From Nostocales cyanobacterium HT-58-2 (GTDB lineage: Bacteria; Cyanobacteriota; Cyanobacteriia; Cyanobacteriales; Nostocaceae): a DNA stretch of 64,000 bases. Position numbers and translations under genes: made by a program. The notes under the pieces were generated by a model. The model made no database searches, was not told the origin of the DNA, and was given only the letters and a program-made list of their open reading frames with translations. The stretch lies in contig CP019636.1 of the NCBI GenBank assembly GCA_002163975.1, forward strand, positions 3,421,001-3,485,000, given 5' to 3'. Below, piece by piece: positions 17,996 to 27,624 of this stretch (within the stretch, counting starts at the first letter, position 1; every line of letters begins with the position of its first letter).

Positions 17996-19567
17996 TCAGA
18001 CACGCTCAGCGCCAGGTCGCCCGTTTTCAACCACGAACTGAACCAAAGTACTTATAGGGGCGTCTGGTGTAGCTACGGTTGACACGACTCTGAAGTCAGT
18101 TAGCCAGTGTTCACGGTTAACCTCACAGCGCACGTAGCCGCGAAAGGTGCCATCGAAGAACTTGATATGTGGATTATCTGCCAGTGCTTTTTGTGTCACC
18201 TCAAGGTTCGCTGGATACCCAGAGGAGATAGACGTGCCGATGAACTCAGTTGCTAGCGTTAACGAATAGGGGTTATCAAAGTCGCTCTTCAAGTCACTAA
18301 CCCAGCTTGAGTGCCAGTCACCGCTAATAACCACCGGATTGGACAGCTGACTTTGCAGGATGTGATTCAGAATGCGGGTACGGGCAGATGGATAACCATC
18401 CCAACCATAGTGATAGAACAAGTTACCTGAGCCAGGGTCATAGTTGAACTGAGCCATAGGAACTTGCTGAGCAATTACGTTCCAGTGGGCTCTCGATTGG
18501 TCAAAGCCATTGAATAGCCACTGCTCCTGTTTTGAACCGAGCAGCGTCCGCTCTGGCTCAAGTGCCTCTGGGCATTGTGGCACTATGGCTGTATTGCCAG
18601 CAGGTCCACCCAAACCACTCTTAGCGCCACAGATTTGCTGATTGTTTTTGAACTGGCGAGCGTCGAGTACACTGAACTCAATGAGATTTCCATATGTCAG
18701 ACGGCGGTAAAGCTGCATATTGGGACCGACAGGCATGGAGGTGCGGCGTAGCGGCATATGCTCGTAATAAGCTTGATAAGCAGCTGCACGACGAATAAAG
18801 TCTCCTAACTCATCCTCGACTGTCTCATGATTATCGGGGGTTACTACCCAAGGAAAAGCGGCGTGTGCAGCTTGTAGGTTTGGGTCGGACTTATAAAGAG
18901 CGTAACGATTACGATAACCTTCCACAGTACTCGCCTCCGGACCATTATGCTGCCTGACCCTACCAGGGCGCTGTGCTCCTTCATAGATGTAGTCGCCAAG
19001 GTGGACAACCAGGTCGAGATCTTCCTCCGCCATATGTTGATAAGCTGTGTAGTAGCCCTGTTCGTAGTCCTGACAACTGGCAAAGGCGAACCGGAACTGT
19101 TCAAGTTGACTACCAAGTGCTGGTGCTGTGCGGGTGCGTCCAATGGAGCTAAGCTCATTACCCACCTTAAATTGATACCAATACCATTGCCCAGACTTTA
19201 GCCCTCTTACATCTACATGTACAGAATGCCCTAATTCTGGAGTTGCGAGCACTCTCCCGCGTTTGACGATATGCTTCATGCTGTCATCGGTGGCGATCTG
19301 CCATTGCACAAGGACATTTTGCTGGGGCATACCGCCTCCGTTTAGTGGATCGGGAGCCAATCGCGTCCACAGCACCACACTATTTGGCAGCGGATCACCA
19401 GAAGCAACACCAAGACTAAACGGATAATCAGAGAACCGTGGTTGGGCAACTACTTTGTGTGACCCCTGGCTAGCAACTGCCAAACCAGTTGAGGTTCCAA
19501 CGGCGAGCAAAAAGCTCCGTCGTCTCACTTTAGTTGATAGCAAACGCTCGAAATGTAACTTATCCAT
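17996..19567 (-). CDS. phoD: PhoD-type alkaline phosphatase/phosphodiesterase, Tat-exported
   Basis: A 523-residue PhoD family metallophosphoesterase. The twin-arginine signal KVRRRSFLLAVG (residues 13-24) ends in an Ala-rich region near 40, so the protein is exported folded. The N-terminal PhoD fibronectin-like domain has FSLGVASGDPLPNSVVLWTR. The catalytic domain has FAFASCQDYEQGYY, DLVVHLGDYIYEG, VLDARQF and VISGDWHSSWVSDL. The usual DDHE metal-binding motif reads TPDNHETVEDE, so one Asp is Asn. Family members need Ca2+ and Fe3+ and release phosphate from mono- and diesters outside the cell, usually under phosphate starvation. A weak Pho-box-like element lies about 240 bases upstream. Confidence 0.92.
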   Translation of the reverse strand: MDKLHFERLLSTKVRRRSFLLAVGTSTGLAVASQGSHKVVAQPRFSDYPFSLGVASGDPLPNSVVLWTRLAPDPLNGGGMPQQNVLVQWQIATDDSMKHIVKRGRVLATPELGHSVHVDVRGLKSGQWYWYQFKVGNELSSIGRTRTAPALGSQLEQFRFAFASCQDYEQGYYTAYQHMAEEDLDLVVHLGDYIYEGAQRPGRVRQHNGPEASTVEGYRNRYALYKSDPNLQAAHAAFPWVVTPDNHETVEDELGDFIRRAAAYQAYYEHMPLRRTSMPVGPNMQLYRRLTYGNLIEFSVLDARQFKNNQQICGAKSGLGGPAGNTAIVPQCPEALEPERTLLGSKQEQWLFNGFDQSRAHWNVIAQQVPMAQFNYDPGSGNLFYHYGWDGYPSARTRILNHILQSQLSNPVVISGDWHSSWVSDLKSDFDNPYSLTLATEFIGTSISSGYPANLEVTQKALADNPHIKFFDGTFRGYVRCEVNREHWLTDFRVVSTVATPDAPISTLVQFVVENGRPGAERV

Positions 19568-20027
19568 AAAAAAAAGACCAAATGGTCAGATAGTCAAACG
19601 TGATGAAATATTAAATGCCCCTATTAGGGGCTATACTGCCAATGTCCAGCACTTGGAGGCTCTTTAATATCTGAACAAAAATTGTCTCCAACAAACTAAA
19701 ACTTGAAGACAGCAGCAACGGCACTAGTAGCACCACCAATAGTACAAAATATGGGTTGAGTACATTACTAGGTTGACGGCTGAGGTTTAACTACTAATTA
19801 CGCATGATTAAAGTTTTGGTTAAAATCTTGGTAGTCCTAAACAGGTAAGAAAAAAATAGTACATTTTTTATTCCCCAATATTCAGTAACAATATTTCCTT
19901 ATTTAACCTGTGGTTCTGTTAGTCTCAGCAAGTCTTTGCCATTAGCAAAGAACGATTTTAGAGTACCCTTGCCTTGTAGCAAGGATTCTACAAATCTGGT
20001 TCTTAGATGGTGAAAAACCCGTATACA
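19568..20027. other. intergenic gap upstream of phoD
   Basis: A 460-bp gap between two minus-strand genes. It holds a 15-base palindrome GCCCCTATTAGGGGC at about 19617-19631 in the phoD leader. On the minus strand around 19810-19830 there are TTTAACCA and TTTAATCA half-sites that resemble cyanobacterial Pho-box repeats, but with 12-bp rather than 11-bp phasing. A small hairpin (CCTTGC/GCAAGG, about 19969-19986) lies past the end of the hisH-like gene. No coding capacity was recognised. Confidence 0.35.
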
Positions 20028-20699
20028 CTAACCAATTGTCAATTTTACGTCGAACTCTGCTTTGTTCAGCTTGTGGTTAGAAACGAACTGTACAAAATTT
20101 GCTAGAACTTGTAGCCCAGCTTGAGATGATTTCTCAGGGTGGAATTGGGTACCCATTAAGGTGCCCTGGGAGATTGCAGCAGTAACCACGTGACTACCAT
20201 GGGTCACAGTGCCAGCGATCCAGCTAGGGTCTGTAGGTACTACATAGTAAGAATGCGCGAAATAAACCCACGGATTAGGACTAATATTTCTCCACAGAAT
20301 GATATCCCTAGTTAGCTGTAATTGGTTCCAACCTAGATGGGGAATAGTCAAACCTGGTTGGGAGATAAAACGTTGAACTGTGCCGGGGACAATACCAAGC
20401 CCAGGTTCTTTACAATCATCTTTATGGTCAAATAAAATTTGTAGACCTAAACAGATACCTAACAGGGGTTGACGATTTGCGATCGCTGCTTTAATGGGCT
20501 CCTCAAATCCATACTCTCGAATTTTTCGCAGTGCTAAGTCAAAAGCACCTACCCCCAGTAATACCAGACCATCATAACAATGTATGTCACTGGGCCGAGC
20601 CACAACACTCACCTGAGCACCAACACGCTCTAGAGCTTTACAGGCTGAGTGTAAATTGCCCATATCATAGTAAATGACCCCAATTGATACTGAATTCAT
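20028..20699 (-). CDS. HisH-like glutamine amidotransferase (class I)
   Basis: A 223-residue protein of the HisH type, the glutaminase half of imidazole-glycerol-phosphate synthase. The Cys-His-Glu triad is present: Cys83 in GICLGLQ, and His187 and Glu189 in GTQFHPEKS. The oxyanion-strand motif, PGVG in normal HisH, reads LGVG (residues 48-51). There is no hisF beside it. It forms a minus-strand run with the HAD and purC-like genes and lies near a purF-like gene, so it is probably a specialised paralogue that supplies ammonia for an unknown amidation rather than for histidine. Its ATG has AAGGTG five bases upstream. A true biosynthetic hisH cannot be excluded without the rest of the genome. 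Confidence 0.85.
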   Translation of the reverse strand: MNSVSIGVIYYDMGNLHSACKALERVGAQVSVVARPSDIHCYDGLVLLGVGAFDLALRKIREYGFEEPIKAAIANRQPLLGICLGLQILFDHKDDCKEPGLGIVPGTVQRFISQPGLTIPHLGWNQLQLTRDIILWRNISPNPWVYFAHSYYVVPTDPSWIAGTVTHGSHVVTAAISQGTLMGTQFHPEKSSQAGLQVLANFVQFVSNHKLNKAEFDVKLTIG

Positions 20700-20776
20700 T
20701 ACTGCACCTTAAAAGCACTTACGTTTTTTGTGCTATTGCTAATTTTTAGTATCAGGTGTAACACCGATGACATTTA

Positions 20777-21544
20777 TTAGATTTCTGTCAGCTCCGATAA
20801 AGACCGAATAATTAGACAGTCAAACGGTGGTGAAAGATCAGAAAGTTCCCTTTGAATCCACACTGGGAACAATCCAGCATTTTGAGATCCCATAACGTCC
20901 GAATGCAAGTTGTCTCCTACAAATACACTTTCTGAAGGACTGACACCCAAACGTTCCAAACAGTGTTGAAAAATTACAGGATTTGGCTTTCGATATCCTA
21001 CATCTCCGCAAAAAACAACAACATCCGATAATCCAGACAAGTCAGGGCAAAATCCATGGTTATTCACCTCAGTAAGCCATAACTTCGGATCAGTACCCCA
21101 AGGCGTATTAGAGAGAATTCCGATTTTATAACCCATTAGCTTCAGCTTTTTGCAGGTCAAAACTGCATCCTTAAATAATTTTGCTTGTTGAAAAATACGT
21201 TGGCACAGGTGCTGTTCTAACAGGGAAAGGGTTTGGTAACTGAGCGTTTCACTCATACCATGCTGAGAAAAAAAATGATTTAATCGCTTTTGGAATGGAA
21301 AAACTGCACCGTCTTGAGCCTCTTGATTAAAAGCTTGCAAGATGCCATTTAATACTTCTAGTTCGAGGTTAGGAGGTAAAATAGGTGGATTAAAGTTTAG
21401 CAAAAACTCTTGAATAAAAAGAATTTGTTCGCTAAAGCTTTGTAATGGGTAATCTACTAAAGTGTTACCCCAATCAAAAATAAAAGCTCGAATTTTTCCA
21501 CTTACAATGAGTGTCCTTAATTTTTCTCTACTTGGAATATCCAT
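20777..21544 (-). CDS. HAD-superfamily hydrolase
   Basis: About 255 residues. Motif I is FIFDWGNTLVD with nucleophile Asp24, but the second Asp of DxD is Gly26. This is seen in some HAD subgroups and removes the usual phosphatase general acid. Motif II is GILSNTPWG. Motifs III/IV are YRKPNPVIFQH and FVGDNLHSDVMGSQNAG. A helical cap lies between motifs I and II. The start is uncertain: ATG 21544 or GTG 21556, neither with a clear ribosome-binding site. It lies between the hisH- and purC-like genes on the same strand (77 and 89 bp gaps). A dephosphorylation or other phosphoryl step in the same pathway is inferred. Confidence 0.82.
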   Translation of the reverse strand: MDIPSREKLRTLIVSGKIRAFIFDWGNTLVDYPLQSFSEQILFIQEFLLNFNPPILPPNLELEVLNGILQAFNQEAQDGAVFPFQKRLNHFFSQHGMSETLSYQTLSLLEQHLCQRIFQQAKLFKDAVLTCKKLKLMGYKIGILSNTPWGTDPKLWLTEVNNHGFCPDLSGLSDVVVFCGDVGYRKPNPVIFQHCLERLGVSPSESVFVGDNLHSDVMGSQNAGLFPVWIQRELSDLSPPFDCLIIRSLSELTEI

Positions 21545-21633
21545 GACATTTATCACTGTTTACGAATCAATCTAAAGACAAGGGTTCCATCGTTTGCTTT
21601 TGTCGCAATTATAAATTGATAAAGTCGAGGTTA

Positions 21634-22419
21634 TCAATTGATTGTCGGCAATTGAATCAATTCAAGAAATTTGCGGTACTTGTTTAATACTTCGTCTGCA
21701 GATTTTCCCTGACGAAAGACATCTTTATCTAGGTCGTCTCCCTCATATTTAACACGCATACAGTCGGGTGAGACTTCACCGTAAATTTCTTTTCCATCTT
21801 GCGTAATAAAAAAGCAGATATCTTGTAAATGAATTTTTCTAGGGGATAAAAACTGTCTGAGGACATGAAAACTTTTCAATGCTGTTTGTTCAGCGACCTT
21901 TATGTCTATATATTGATTTGCAATCCATATAGGAAGGCATTCATCTCTTTCCGGAAGTGGATTTCGCCAATCAAAACGAACATAAGGCTCATGGGTATCT
22001 CCAGGACAAATATATTGACCAAAACGGGTTTGATAAGACTCCATCTTTTTATAAATATGTTTTGGCGTTCCAACGTGACAAGCCTTAACGACAACCTCAA
22101 CTGGCACAGGAGTAACTTTTTCGCTCACATAACTGTGTTTACCCACACCTTTGATAGAGACAGTAACTCCAGCCTTCGCAAGACATTGCCAAAGGATTCT
22201 ACTAATCTCTAGTCGATATTGTTCTGTACCTTCCACTATCGCGTAGCGATTAGCTTTATAGGAAAATAATGTCGGTTTCATCCGAATCAAAACTAGATTG
22301 TTTCCTAATTCCCGTACGACTTTTGACTCGCCTTCGCAAAATAAGGGGAAGCTTTCAAATTGCAAGTTCAACTCATCGATATATTTGGAGGTAGCTTGGC
22401 TTTCCAAATCAAATTTCAT
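21634..22419 (-). CDS. SAICAR synthetase-like (PurC family) ligase, divergent
   Basis: A 261-residue PurC-family protein. PurC couples CAIR and aspartate with ATP in purine synthesis. Family anchors are recognisable: FCEGESKVVRE (canonical EGKTK loop), VPVEVVVKA, GEVSPDCMRVK (canonical DEISPD) and KDVFRQG. The RNxxAGS substrate segment is replaced by KACHVGTPKH, so the substrate is likely to differ. PurC homologues of this kind occur in clusters for coformycin, pentostatin and formycin-type nucleosides. ATG 22419 has AAGGAG nine bases upstream, which rules against the earlier TTG 22446. It is the first gene of the minus-strand run with HAD- and hisH-like genes. Housekeeping purC remains possible but less likely. 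Confidence 0.8.
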   Translation of the reverse strand: MKFDLESQATSKYIDELNLQFESFPLFCEGESKVVRELGNNLVLIRMKPTLFSYKANRYAIVEGTEQYRLEISRILWQCLAKAGVTVSIKGVGKHSYVSEKVTPVPVEVVVKACHVGTPKHIYKKMESYQTRFGQYICPGDTHEPYVRFDWRNPLPERDECLPIWIANQYIDIKVAEQTALKSFHVLRQFLSPRKIHLQDICFFITQDGKEIYGEVSPDCMRVKYEGDDLDKDVFRQGKSADEVLNKYRKFLELIQLPTIN

Positions 22420-23626
22420 ATTTTTTTGCTCCTTAAGGATGTTCAATAGTTGGGCTTTCTTCCAAACCCCTCAATTGGACTTATAAAAATTGTTGATTAG
22501 CTGTTTAGACTGATGGATTATTTCTGTTGCACTCAGTTAGGTAAGCGGATTAGCTAAGTGAGTGCTTGGTATCCATCATTAACTGAATATCTTTGCGGAT
22601 ATACAAGAAACTATGACGTCTAGTGCTGCTTTTTAAACAATAACTTAGAAATTTTCCCAAAAAATATGTATTTAAATTCACTAATTTATTTATTTAATCA
22701 TTGTTTCCCCTGTTTTTTTGTATAAATAAAATTTTGAATTTATCATTTTTCCTATATTTTTTAGATTTATTAATTATCAAATATAGTAATTATACATAAA
22801 ATTACAACGAGCCTAATGTATAAAATCCAAGTTCTATTATACAGTGATTGACAATTAGCACTTCTTCTGTATTTCTCTATGAAGAAAAAGAGTGGAGATA
22901 GGTCTTAAATACCAGTTTGTCAACTCATGAAGCGCATTTTGGCTAAATTGCAGTTAGTCATAACTATCAGAAGAAGCAATAAGAAAAGAAGTTAAAAAAA
23001 TATTTTTTCCTTGGGGCAAAAAATAATAAATTTTATTTAGTATAATCATTGCTAAATTTTTTATAAGTTCTTTTTTAATCAAATGTTAATCTTTACTCAG
23101 GTTGTTTCTTAATATTCGCTATATAGGCTAGATCGAAAAGAAGTGTGTAGTTCTTGCTAAAAAGCTAACAATGAAAAGCCAGCGCTATGAGCAACAAATT
23201 GAATGCCAAGTTGTATGCAATTTGCATATAACAGTAATGATAGGTGAACTGACACTTGGGAATCGATGAGCAATCCGGGCAAATCGTGACGGCGGTGGTA
23301 ACTACTAATGATGTATACGATTGCGAAGTACTGAGCGATTTGTTGGAGTAGATCGACTAGGAAATTGAGCAAGTATTAGGTGATGATGGCTGTAACACCA
23401 AAGGTTGTTACAGCGCAATAATAGCTATTAAACTAAGTGCAACCGTTGCGCACTTTAGTACAACTTTGTAATAAGCGTAAAGTGTACAATTACAGCAGCC
23501 ATTAATTAAATGTATTAAAAATACAACAAAACTGCTAGAGCATTAGTAACCAAAAGCTCAGTGGTATTTGTTAAAGACAATAAGGAATTCATTTGTACCT
23601 GTTACAGTATATTAAGGATGAAAGAA
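22420..23626. other. AT-rich divergent intergenic region of the nucleoside-like cluster
   Basis: A 1.2-kb gap between the divergent purC-like and SAH-hydrolase-like genes. It is very AT-rich, especially 22660-22830 and 23000-23100, and must hold both promoters. Many TATAAT-like hexamers occur, so none can be chosen. A 71-codon minus-strand frame (23157-23372) has no recognisable similarity and I do not call it a gene. No palindromic operator stood out. Confidence 0.4.
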
Positions 23627-24826
23627 ATGAGGCTTAATGAGAAAAACAAAGTTCAACTTAGAGATAAAGAACCCGTGGATCTTAAAACTCTACAGTGGTT
23701 TGCTAATCAAGTTGAAAAACTTTCTATTATAAAGGACAAGAAAACCTCGGTGATGGTAGTGACTCACTTACTTGGAACTACACAAGGTTTTCTGAATGAG
23801 ATTGAAAAACGATCCACTATTCAACACATATTCGCGATTCCTTATTCAATTGAGACCCCAACTCTAAAGAAGCTTCAAGAGAAACACTCAGTTATTACTC
23901 CCAACAGTACGACAGAACTTGAAGAGTTGCTTGAGGAAAAGTGTTTTCAATTTCTTGAACATAGTTCTGATCCTTTAATCATCCAGGATATTGGTGGCTA
24001 TGCCCATCGTATTGCTTCAAGTAATCGGGTGAAAGATAGCAATCTATTAGGAATTGTCGAGGATACTAGCCAGGGTCACTGGCGCTATGAGCGTTGCGCA
24101 AACCTTCACGTACCAGTCATTTCTATTGCTTATTCAAGGTTAAAAAACCTTGAGAACACTCGTATTGGACAGGCAGTGGTGTACAGTCTTGAGAATCTGC
24201 TTCGAAGTGCTTTTCATGAACCACTCAGTGGCAAACATGTTGTCGTGCTTGGGTACGGTAGAATTGGGAGAGCCGCAGCATTGATGCTACGAGGGCGAGC
24301 CGCTATCGTGTCAGTTTATGATGTAAGTCCTCTTGCTAGGGCTCATGCTAGGCTAGATGGCTTCAAGGTTGATCTTAAAGCAAATCTCTTACCAGAGGCA
24401 GATATTGTTCTTGGGGTCTCTGGTCACCGCTCGTTTGATAGTGAGGACATTTCTCTAATTAAGCATAGGACAGTTCTAGCTAGCGGTAGTTCAAAGAGTG
24501 TAGAGTTTGACGTACCTGGAATAATAAAGATGAGCCGTGATATCTACGGAATAAATGAGTATGTAGAATGTATAGAGTTGCTCAATGGGAAATCAGTAGT
24601 ACTTCTCTACAGAGGGCAACCAATCAATTTCATTCACGGCAGTTCTCTTGGAGGTATCCTAGATTTGGTATTTACGGCTTTGTTTGAGTGCGGACGAGTT
24701 CTTGAAGATGGAACAATGTCTCCGGGCCTGCAAAATATTCCTCTCAACCTGGAAGAGGAGATTGTAGCGACATGGGAGCAGATTCATGGATATATGCCTG
24801 GCGACGGGCTTTTAGAACGAATTTGA
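23627..24826 (+). CDS. adenosylhomocysteinase-like NAD-binding protein
   Basis: A 399-residue relative of S-adenosylhomocysteine hydrolase. Shared elements are DIGGYAHR, GIVEDTSQGHWRYE (canonical EET.GV.R), VISIAYSRLKNLENTRIGQ and the NAD-binding VVVLGYGRIGRAA (Gly209-Gly214). RTVLASGSSKSVEFD and the C-terminal helical closure follow. It is shorter than true SAHH (about 425-470), and several active-site blocks such as the family's HPDK segment are not visible, so ordinary SAH hydrolysis is doubtful. A redox step at a ribose, using the family's NAD 3'-oxidation chemistry, is plausible inference. ATG 23627 has AAGGA eight bases upstream; the frame extends back to GTG 23561. It leads the plus-strand genes of the cluster. 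Confidence 0.75.
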   Translation: MRLNEKNKVQLRDKEPVDLKTLQWFANQVEKLSIIKDKKTSVMVVTHLLGTTQGFLNEIEKRSTIQHIFAIPYSIETPTLKKLQEKHSVITPNSTTELEELLEEKCFQFLEHSSDPLIIQDIGGYAHRIASSNRVKDSNLLGIVEDTSQGHWRYERCANLHVPVISIAYSRLKNLENTRIGQAVVYSLENLLRSAFHEPLSGKHVVVLGYGRIGRAAALMLRGRAAIVSVYDVSPLARAHARLDGFKVDLKANLLPEADIVLGVSGHRSFDSEDISLIKHRTVLASGSSKSVEFDVPGIIKMSRDIYGINEYVECIELLNGKSVVLLYRGQPINFIHGSSLGGILDLVFTALFECGRVLEDGTMSPGLQNIPLNLEEEIVATWEQIHGYMPGDGLLERI

Positions 24827-24913
24827 TATTCCATTTTAGAGTGTTTTACATAGTCGAAAAAAGAAATTGTAATGTGTGAGACGAGTGTATGCTTGGCGTA
24901 GCGGAGGTTTTTG

Positions 24914-25633
24914 ATGTCTATGTTAATAGCTGAAGTGGTCAAGGAATTTTATCAAGGAGAATCATCGTGCCATGATTTTTACCATTTATCACGAGTAGCA
25001 GGTCTTGCTGCGCATCTGTGTTGCTTGGAGGGAGGCTCTTTAGAAGTTGTCATGGCAGCTAGCTATCTGCATGATTTACATCGACACGTTGAGCGTTCCA
25101 AAGGGACACACGTCCCTGCATCAGAATGCGATCACCTCGTGCTTGACCTTTTATATACTGCTAAGGTATCAGAGGAATTGCATCATCCAATTCTGGAGGC
25201 GATTCACTACACAGAAAAGTATTCCTTCTCCCCAGGTGGTCGAAAAAAAGCCTCTATTGAGTCGCGGATTGTGCGAGATGCAGATAACCTAGATGCCATT
25301 GGTGCTATTGGCATTGCCCGAGCTTTTGTCTATGGTGGTAAGCTAGGTGAGCCGATTTGGGAGCCATCCGTCTCTACTAGAACGGAACACTACATCTCTG
25401 GCTCAAAGTGCCCGTCTGTTATTCATCACTTCTACCAGAAATTGCTGCGGTTGATTGACGATCTAGATCTTCCAAGCGCTATACAGATTGCGAAAGAGCG
25501 TCATACATACCTTGAAGGATTCCTCAAACAGTTTGAAAACGAGTGGAACCAGGCTATGGACGGTCTAGAGACATTACCGCAAACTCAAGTTGCTGTCACC
25601 TGTGGAGCTGAAGACAATACATCGGGTATCTAA
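24914..25633 (+). CDS. HD-domain phosphohydrolase
   Basis: A 239-residue HD-superfamily metal-dependent phosphohydrolase. The metal ligands are arranged as in the YedJ-like group: SCHDFYHLSRVAGLA near the N-terminus, the HD pair in ASYLHDLHRH (His53-Asp54), and the distal Asp in VRDADNLDAIGAIG. A helical C-terminus follows. The start ATG 24914 has a perfect GGAGG six bases upstream. It sits 87 bp after the SAHH-like gene and upstream of the purF-like gene on the same strand. Removal of a phosphate or nucleotide group from a pathway intermediate is a reasonable guess; the substrate is unknown. Confidence 0.82.
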   Translation: MSMLIAEVVKEFYQGESSCHDFYHLSRVAGLAAHLCCLEGGSLEVVMAASYLHDLHRHVERSKGTHVPASECDHLVLDLLYTAKVSEELHHPILEAIHYTEKYSFSPGGRKKASIESRIVRDADNLDAIGAIGIARAFVYGGKLGEPIWEPSVSTRTEHYISGSKCPSVIHHFYQKLLRLIDDLDLPSAIQIAKERHTYLEGFLKQFENEWNQAMDGLETLPQTQVAVTCGAEDNTSGI

Positions 25634-26037
25634 AACCTTTTTCAAACATCAAACAACAGTGTAGATACTTACTAGATCTAAGCAAGCTTTAAACCTCTGT
25701 TGCCTTTACTGATGAGTCATTTGTCATCCTAATAGTTATCACTCAAGATGGATTATAGTAATCTACTTAATAAATAGAGTCTTCTAATCCTTACCAGCCG
25801 ATGCTTTTAGCTTCTAATAGAAGCAGATATCTTCCAATTACTACCGCTTCAGGGTTTCAGATTTCCTTAACAGACCCAGATCCCTGTAATCCATATTCAG
25901 CGATAACTACTAGTTAAACGGGCAAAACAATTACGTGTCATTTTTCTCGTAATAGAGCAGTAGCAAGGCTCGTCGGTCAAACAGCTCTTTTGTAGTCGGT
26001 TTGCATCGTCTAATTGGAAAGATACAGGAACAGATCT
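25634..26037. other. intergenic gap before the purF-like gene
   Basis: A 404-bp gap with no recognisable gene or strong terminator. Small hairpins occur, such as GCTTCTAATAGAAGC near 25810. It probably carries a promoter for the purF-like gene, which would then be a separate transcription unit. Confidence 0.35.
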
Positions 26038-27483
26038 ATGAGTATGCGAATTGTCGGTGTTAGATCTACCACTCACTCTTCTAGGAAGGATAGACCAGAC
26101 AAGCCACAGGAAGCATGTGGAGTTTTTGGAGTATATGCGCCTGGAGAAGAGGTCGCCAAGCTAACCTATTTTGGTCTCTATGCTCTGCAACATCGAGGTC
26201 AAGAATCAGCAGGGATCGCGACTTTTGATGCTGACCAAGTGCATCTCTACAAAGAGATGGGTTTAGTCTTCCAAATTTTTAATCAACAGATTTTGAATAG
26301 TCTACCTGGCAATTTGGCTATAGGACACACTCGCTATTCCACTACTGGTTCTAGCCAAGTTTCTAATGCTCAACCCATCGTTGTCAAAACTCGCCTTGGT
26401 TCTCTGGCTTTAGCTCACAACGGTAACTTGCTTAATACGACTAAATTGCGAAAGGAGTTAGTTCAGAACGATTACTGCTTTACAACGACCACTGATTCTG
26501 AAGTCATTGCTTTTGCAATCACTCACGAAATCAACACTGGTAAAGATTGGGTAGAAGGAATTATTGCTGCTTGCCAACGCTGTCAAGGGGCTTTCAGCTT
26601 GGTGATTGGCACTTCTACAGGTCTAATTGGGGTACGCGATCCAAACGGCATTCGTCCTCTTGTGATTGGTACGTTAAACAGTAAAAACTGTAATGTTCCA
26701 TCACGCTATGTTCTGTCTTCCGAAACCTGCGGACTAGATATTATTGGAGCAAAATATTTACGAGATGTTGAACCGGGTGAACTAGTTTGGATAGATCAAG
26801 ATAAAATAACATCTTTTAATTGGACTCAGCACTCAGAACGTAAACTCTGTATCTTTGAGATGATTTACTTTGCTCGTCCTGACAGTGAAATGCATAGCGA
26901 GAGTCTCTACAGTTATCGGCTACGTTTGGGTCAGTACTTGGCAAAAGAATCCCCTGCAAATGCAGATTTCGTAATACCAGTACCAGATTCAGGTGTTCCT
27001 GCAGCCATTGGTTTTTCTCAAACCTCTGGCATTCCCTATGCTGAAGGTCTGATTAAAAACCGCTACGTGGGTCGTACCTTCATCCAACCGACTCAGACCA
27101 TGCGCGAGTTGGGTATCCGTATGAAGCTCAATACATTGAAAGATGTCTTATCGGGTAAACGAGTTTTAGTTGTAGATGACTCTATTGTGCGTGGAACCAC
27201 GAGTCGTAGAATTGTTCAAGTTATACGGAATGCAGGTGCTACAGAGGTTCATATGCGAATTTCTTCCCCTCCTGTAACGCATCCTTGCTTCTACGGCATT
27301 GCTATTGATAGAAAAAGTCAATTGATTGCTGCTACCAAATCAGTTGATGAAATTGCAGCATACATAGGAGCAGACTCGCTTAGTTTCCTAAGTTGGGAAA
27401 CCATGCTCAAGGCCACTCAAATGGAACCTAACACTTTTTGCTCTGCCTGCTTTAATGGTCAGTATCCATTGGTGATAGGTTAA
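26038..27483 (+). CDS. PurF-like amidophosphoribosyltransferase, probable second copy
   Basis: A 481-residue amidophosphoribosyltransferase (PRPP + Gln to phosphoribosylamine). A 26-residue propeptide precedes the catalytic Cys27 in EACGVFGVY. The Ntn glutaminase domain has GLYALQHRGQESAGI, GHTRYSTTG and ALAHNGNL. The PRTase domain has the PRPP loop VLVVDDSIVRGTTSRR. Cysteines at CIFEMIYFARPDS and the C-terminal CSACFNG match the [4Fe-4S] type of Bacillus and cyanobacteria. The C-terminal tail is shorter than usual. ATG 26038 has AGGAA eight bases upstream; TTG 26014 is less likely. Position among HD, SAHH-like and glycosyltransferase genes, without other pur genes, suggests a pathway-specific paralogue. 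Confidence 0.88.
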   Translation: MSMRIVGVRSTTHSSRKDRPDKPQEACGVFGVYAPGEEVAKLTYFGLYALQHRGQESAGIATFDADQVHLYKEMGLVFQIFNQQILNSLPGNLAIGHTRYSTTGSSQVSNAQPIVVKTRLGSLALAHNGNLLNTTKLRKELVQNDYCFTTTTDSEVIAFAITHEINTGKDWVEGIIAACQRCQGAFSLVIGTSTGLIGVRDPNGIRPLVIGTLNSKNCNVPSRYVLSSETCGLDIIGAKYLRDVEPGELVWIDQDKITSFNWTQHSERKLCIFEMIYFARPDSEMHSESLYSYRLRLGQYLAKESPANADFVIPVPDSGVPAAIGFSQTSGIPYAEGLIKNRYVGRTFIQPTQTMRELGIRMKLNTLKDVLSGKRVLVVDDSIVRGTTSRRIVQVIRNAGATEVHMRISSPPVTHPCFYGIAIDRKSQLIAATKSVDEIAAYIGADSLSFLSWETMLKATQMEPNTFCSACFNGQYPLVIG

Positions 27484-27624
27484 AAACATCTATATTTTGT
27501 CAATACCTCCATGGAATAAAAGAAGTATTTCTGATTAATGATAATCTTAAAAAAGGTTGAAAAGAGAGTCTTACTGATGTATGTTATACTTTTTTAAAAA
27601 ATAAAATTAAAAAATAAAAAGTTA

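Noticed and set aside
23157..23372. 71-codon minus-strand frame in the AT-rich gap
   Set aside because: No ribosome-binding site, no recognised similarity, and it lies within degraded-looking DNA. It may be a transposase scrap, but I cannot support it.
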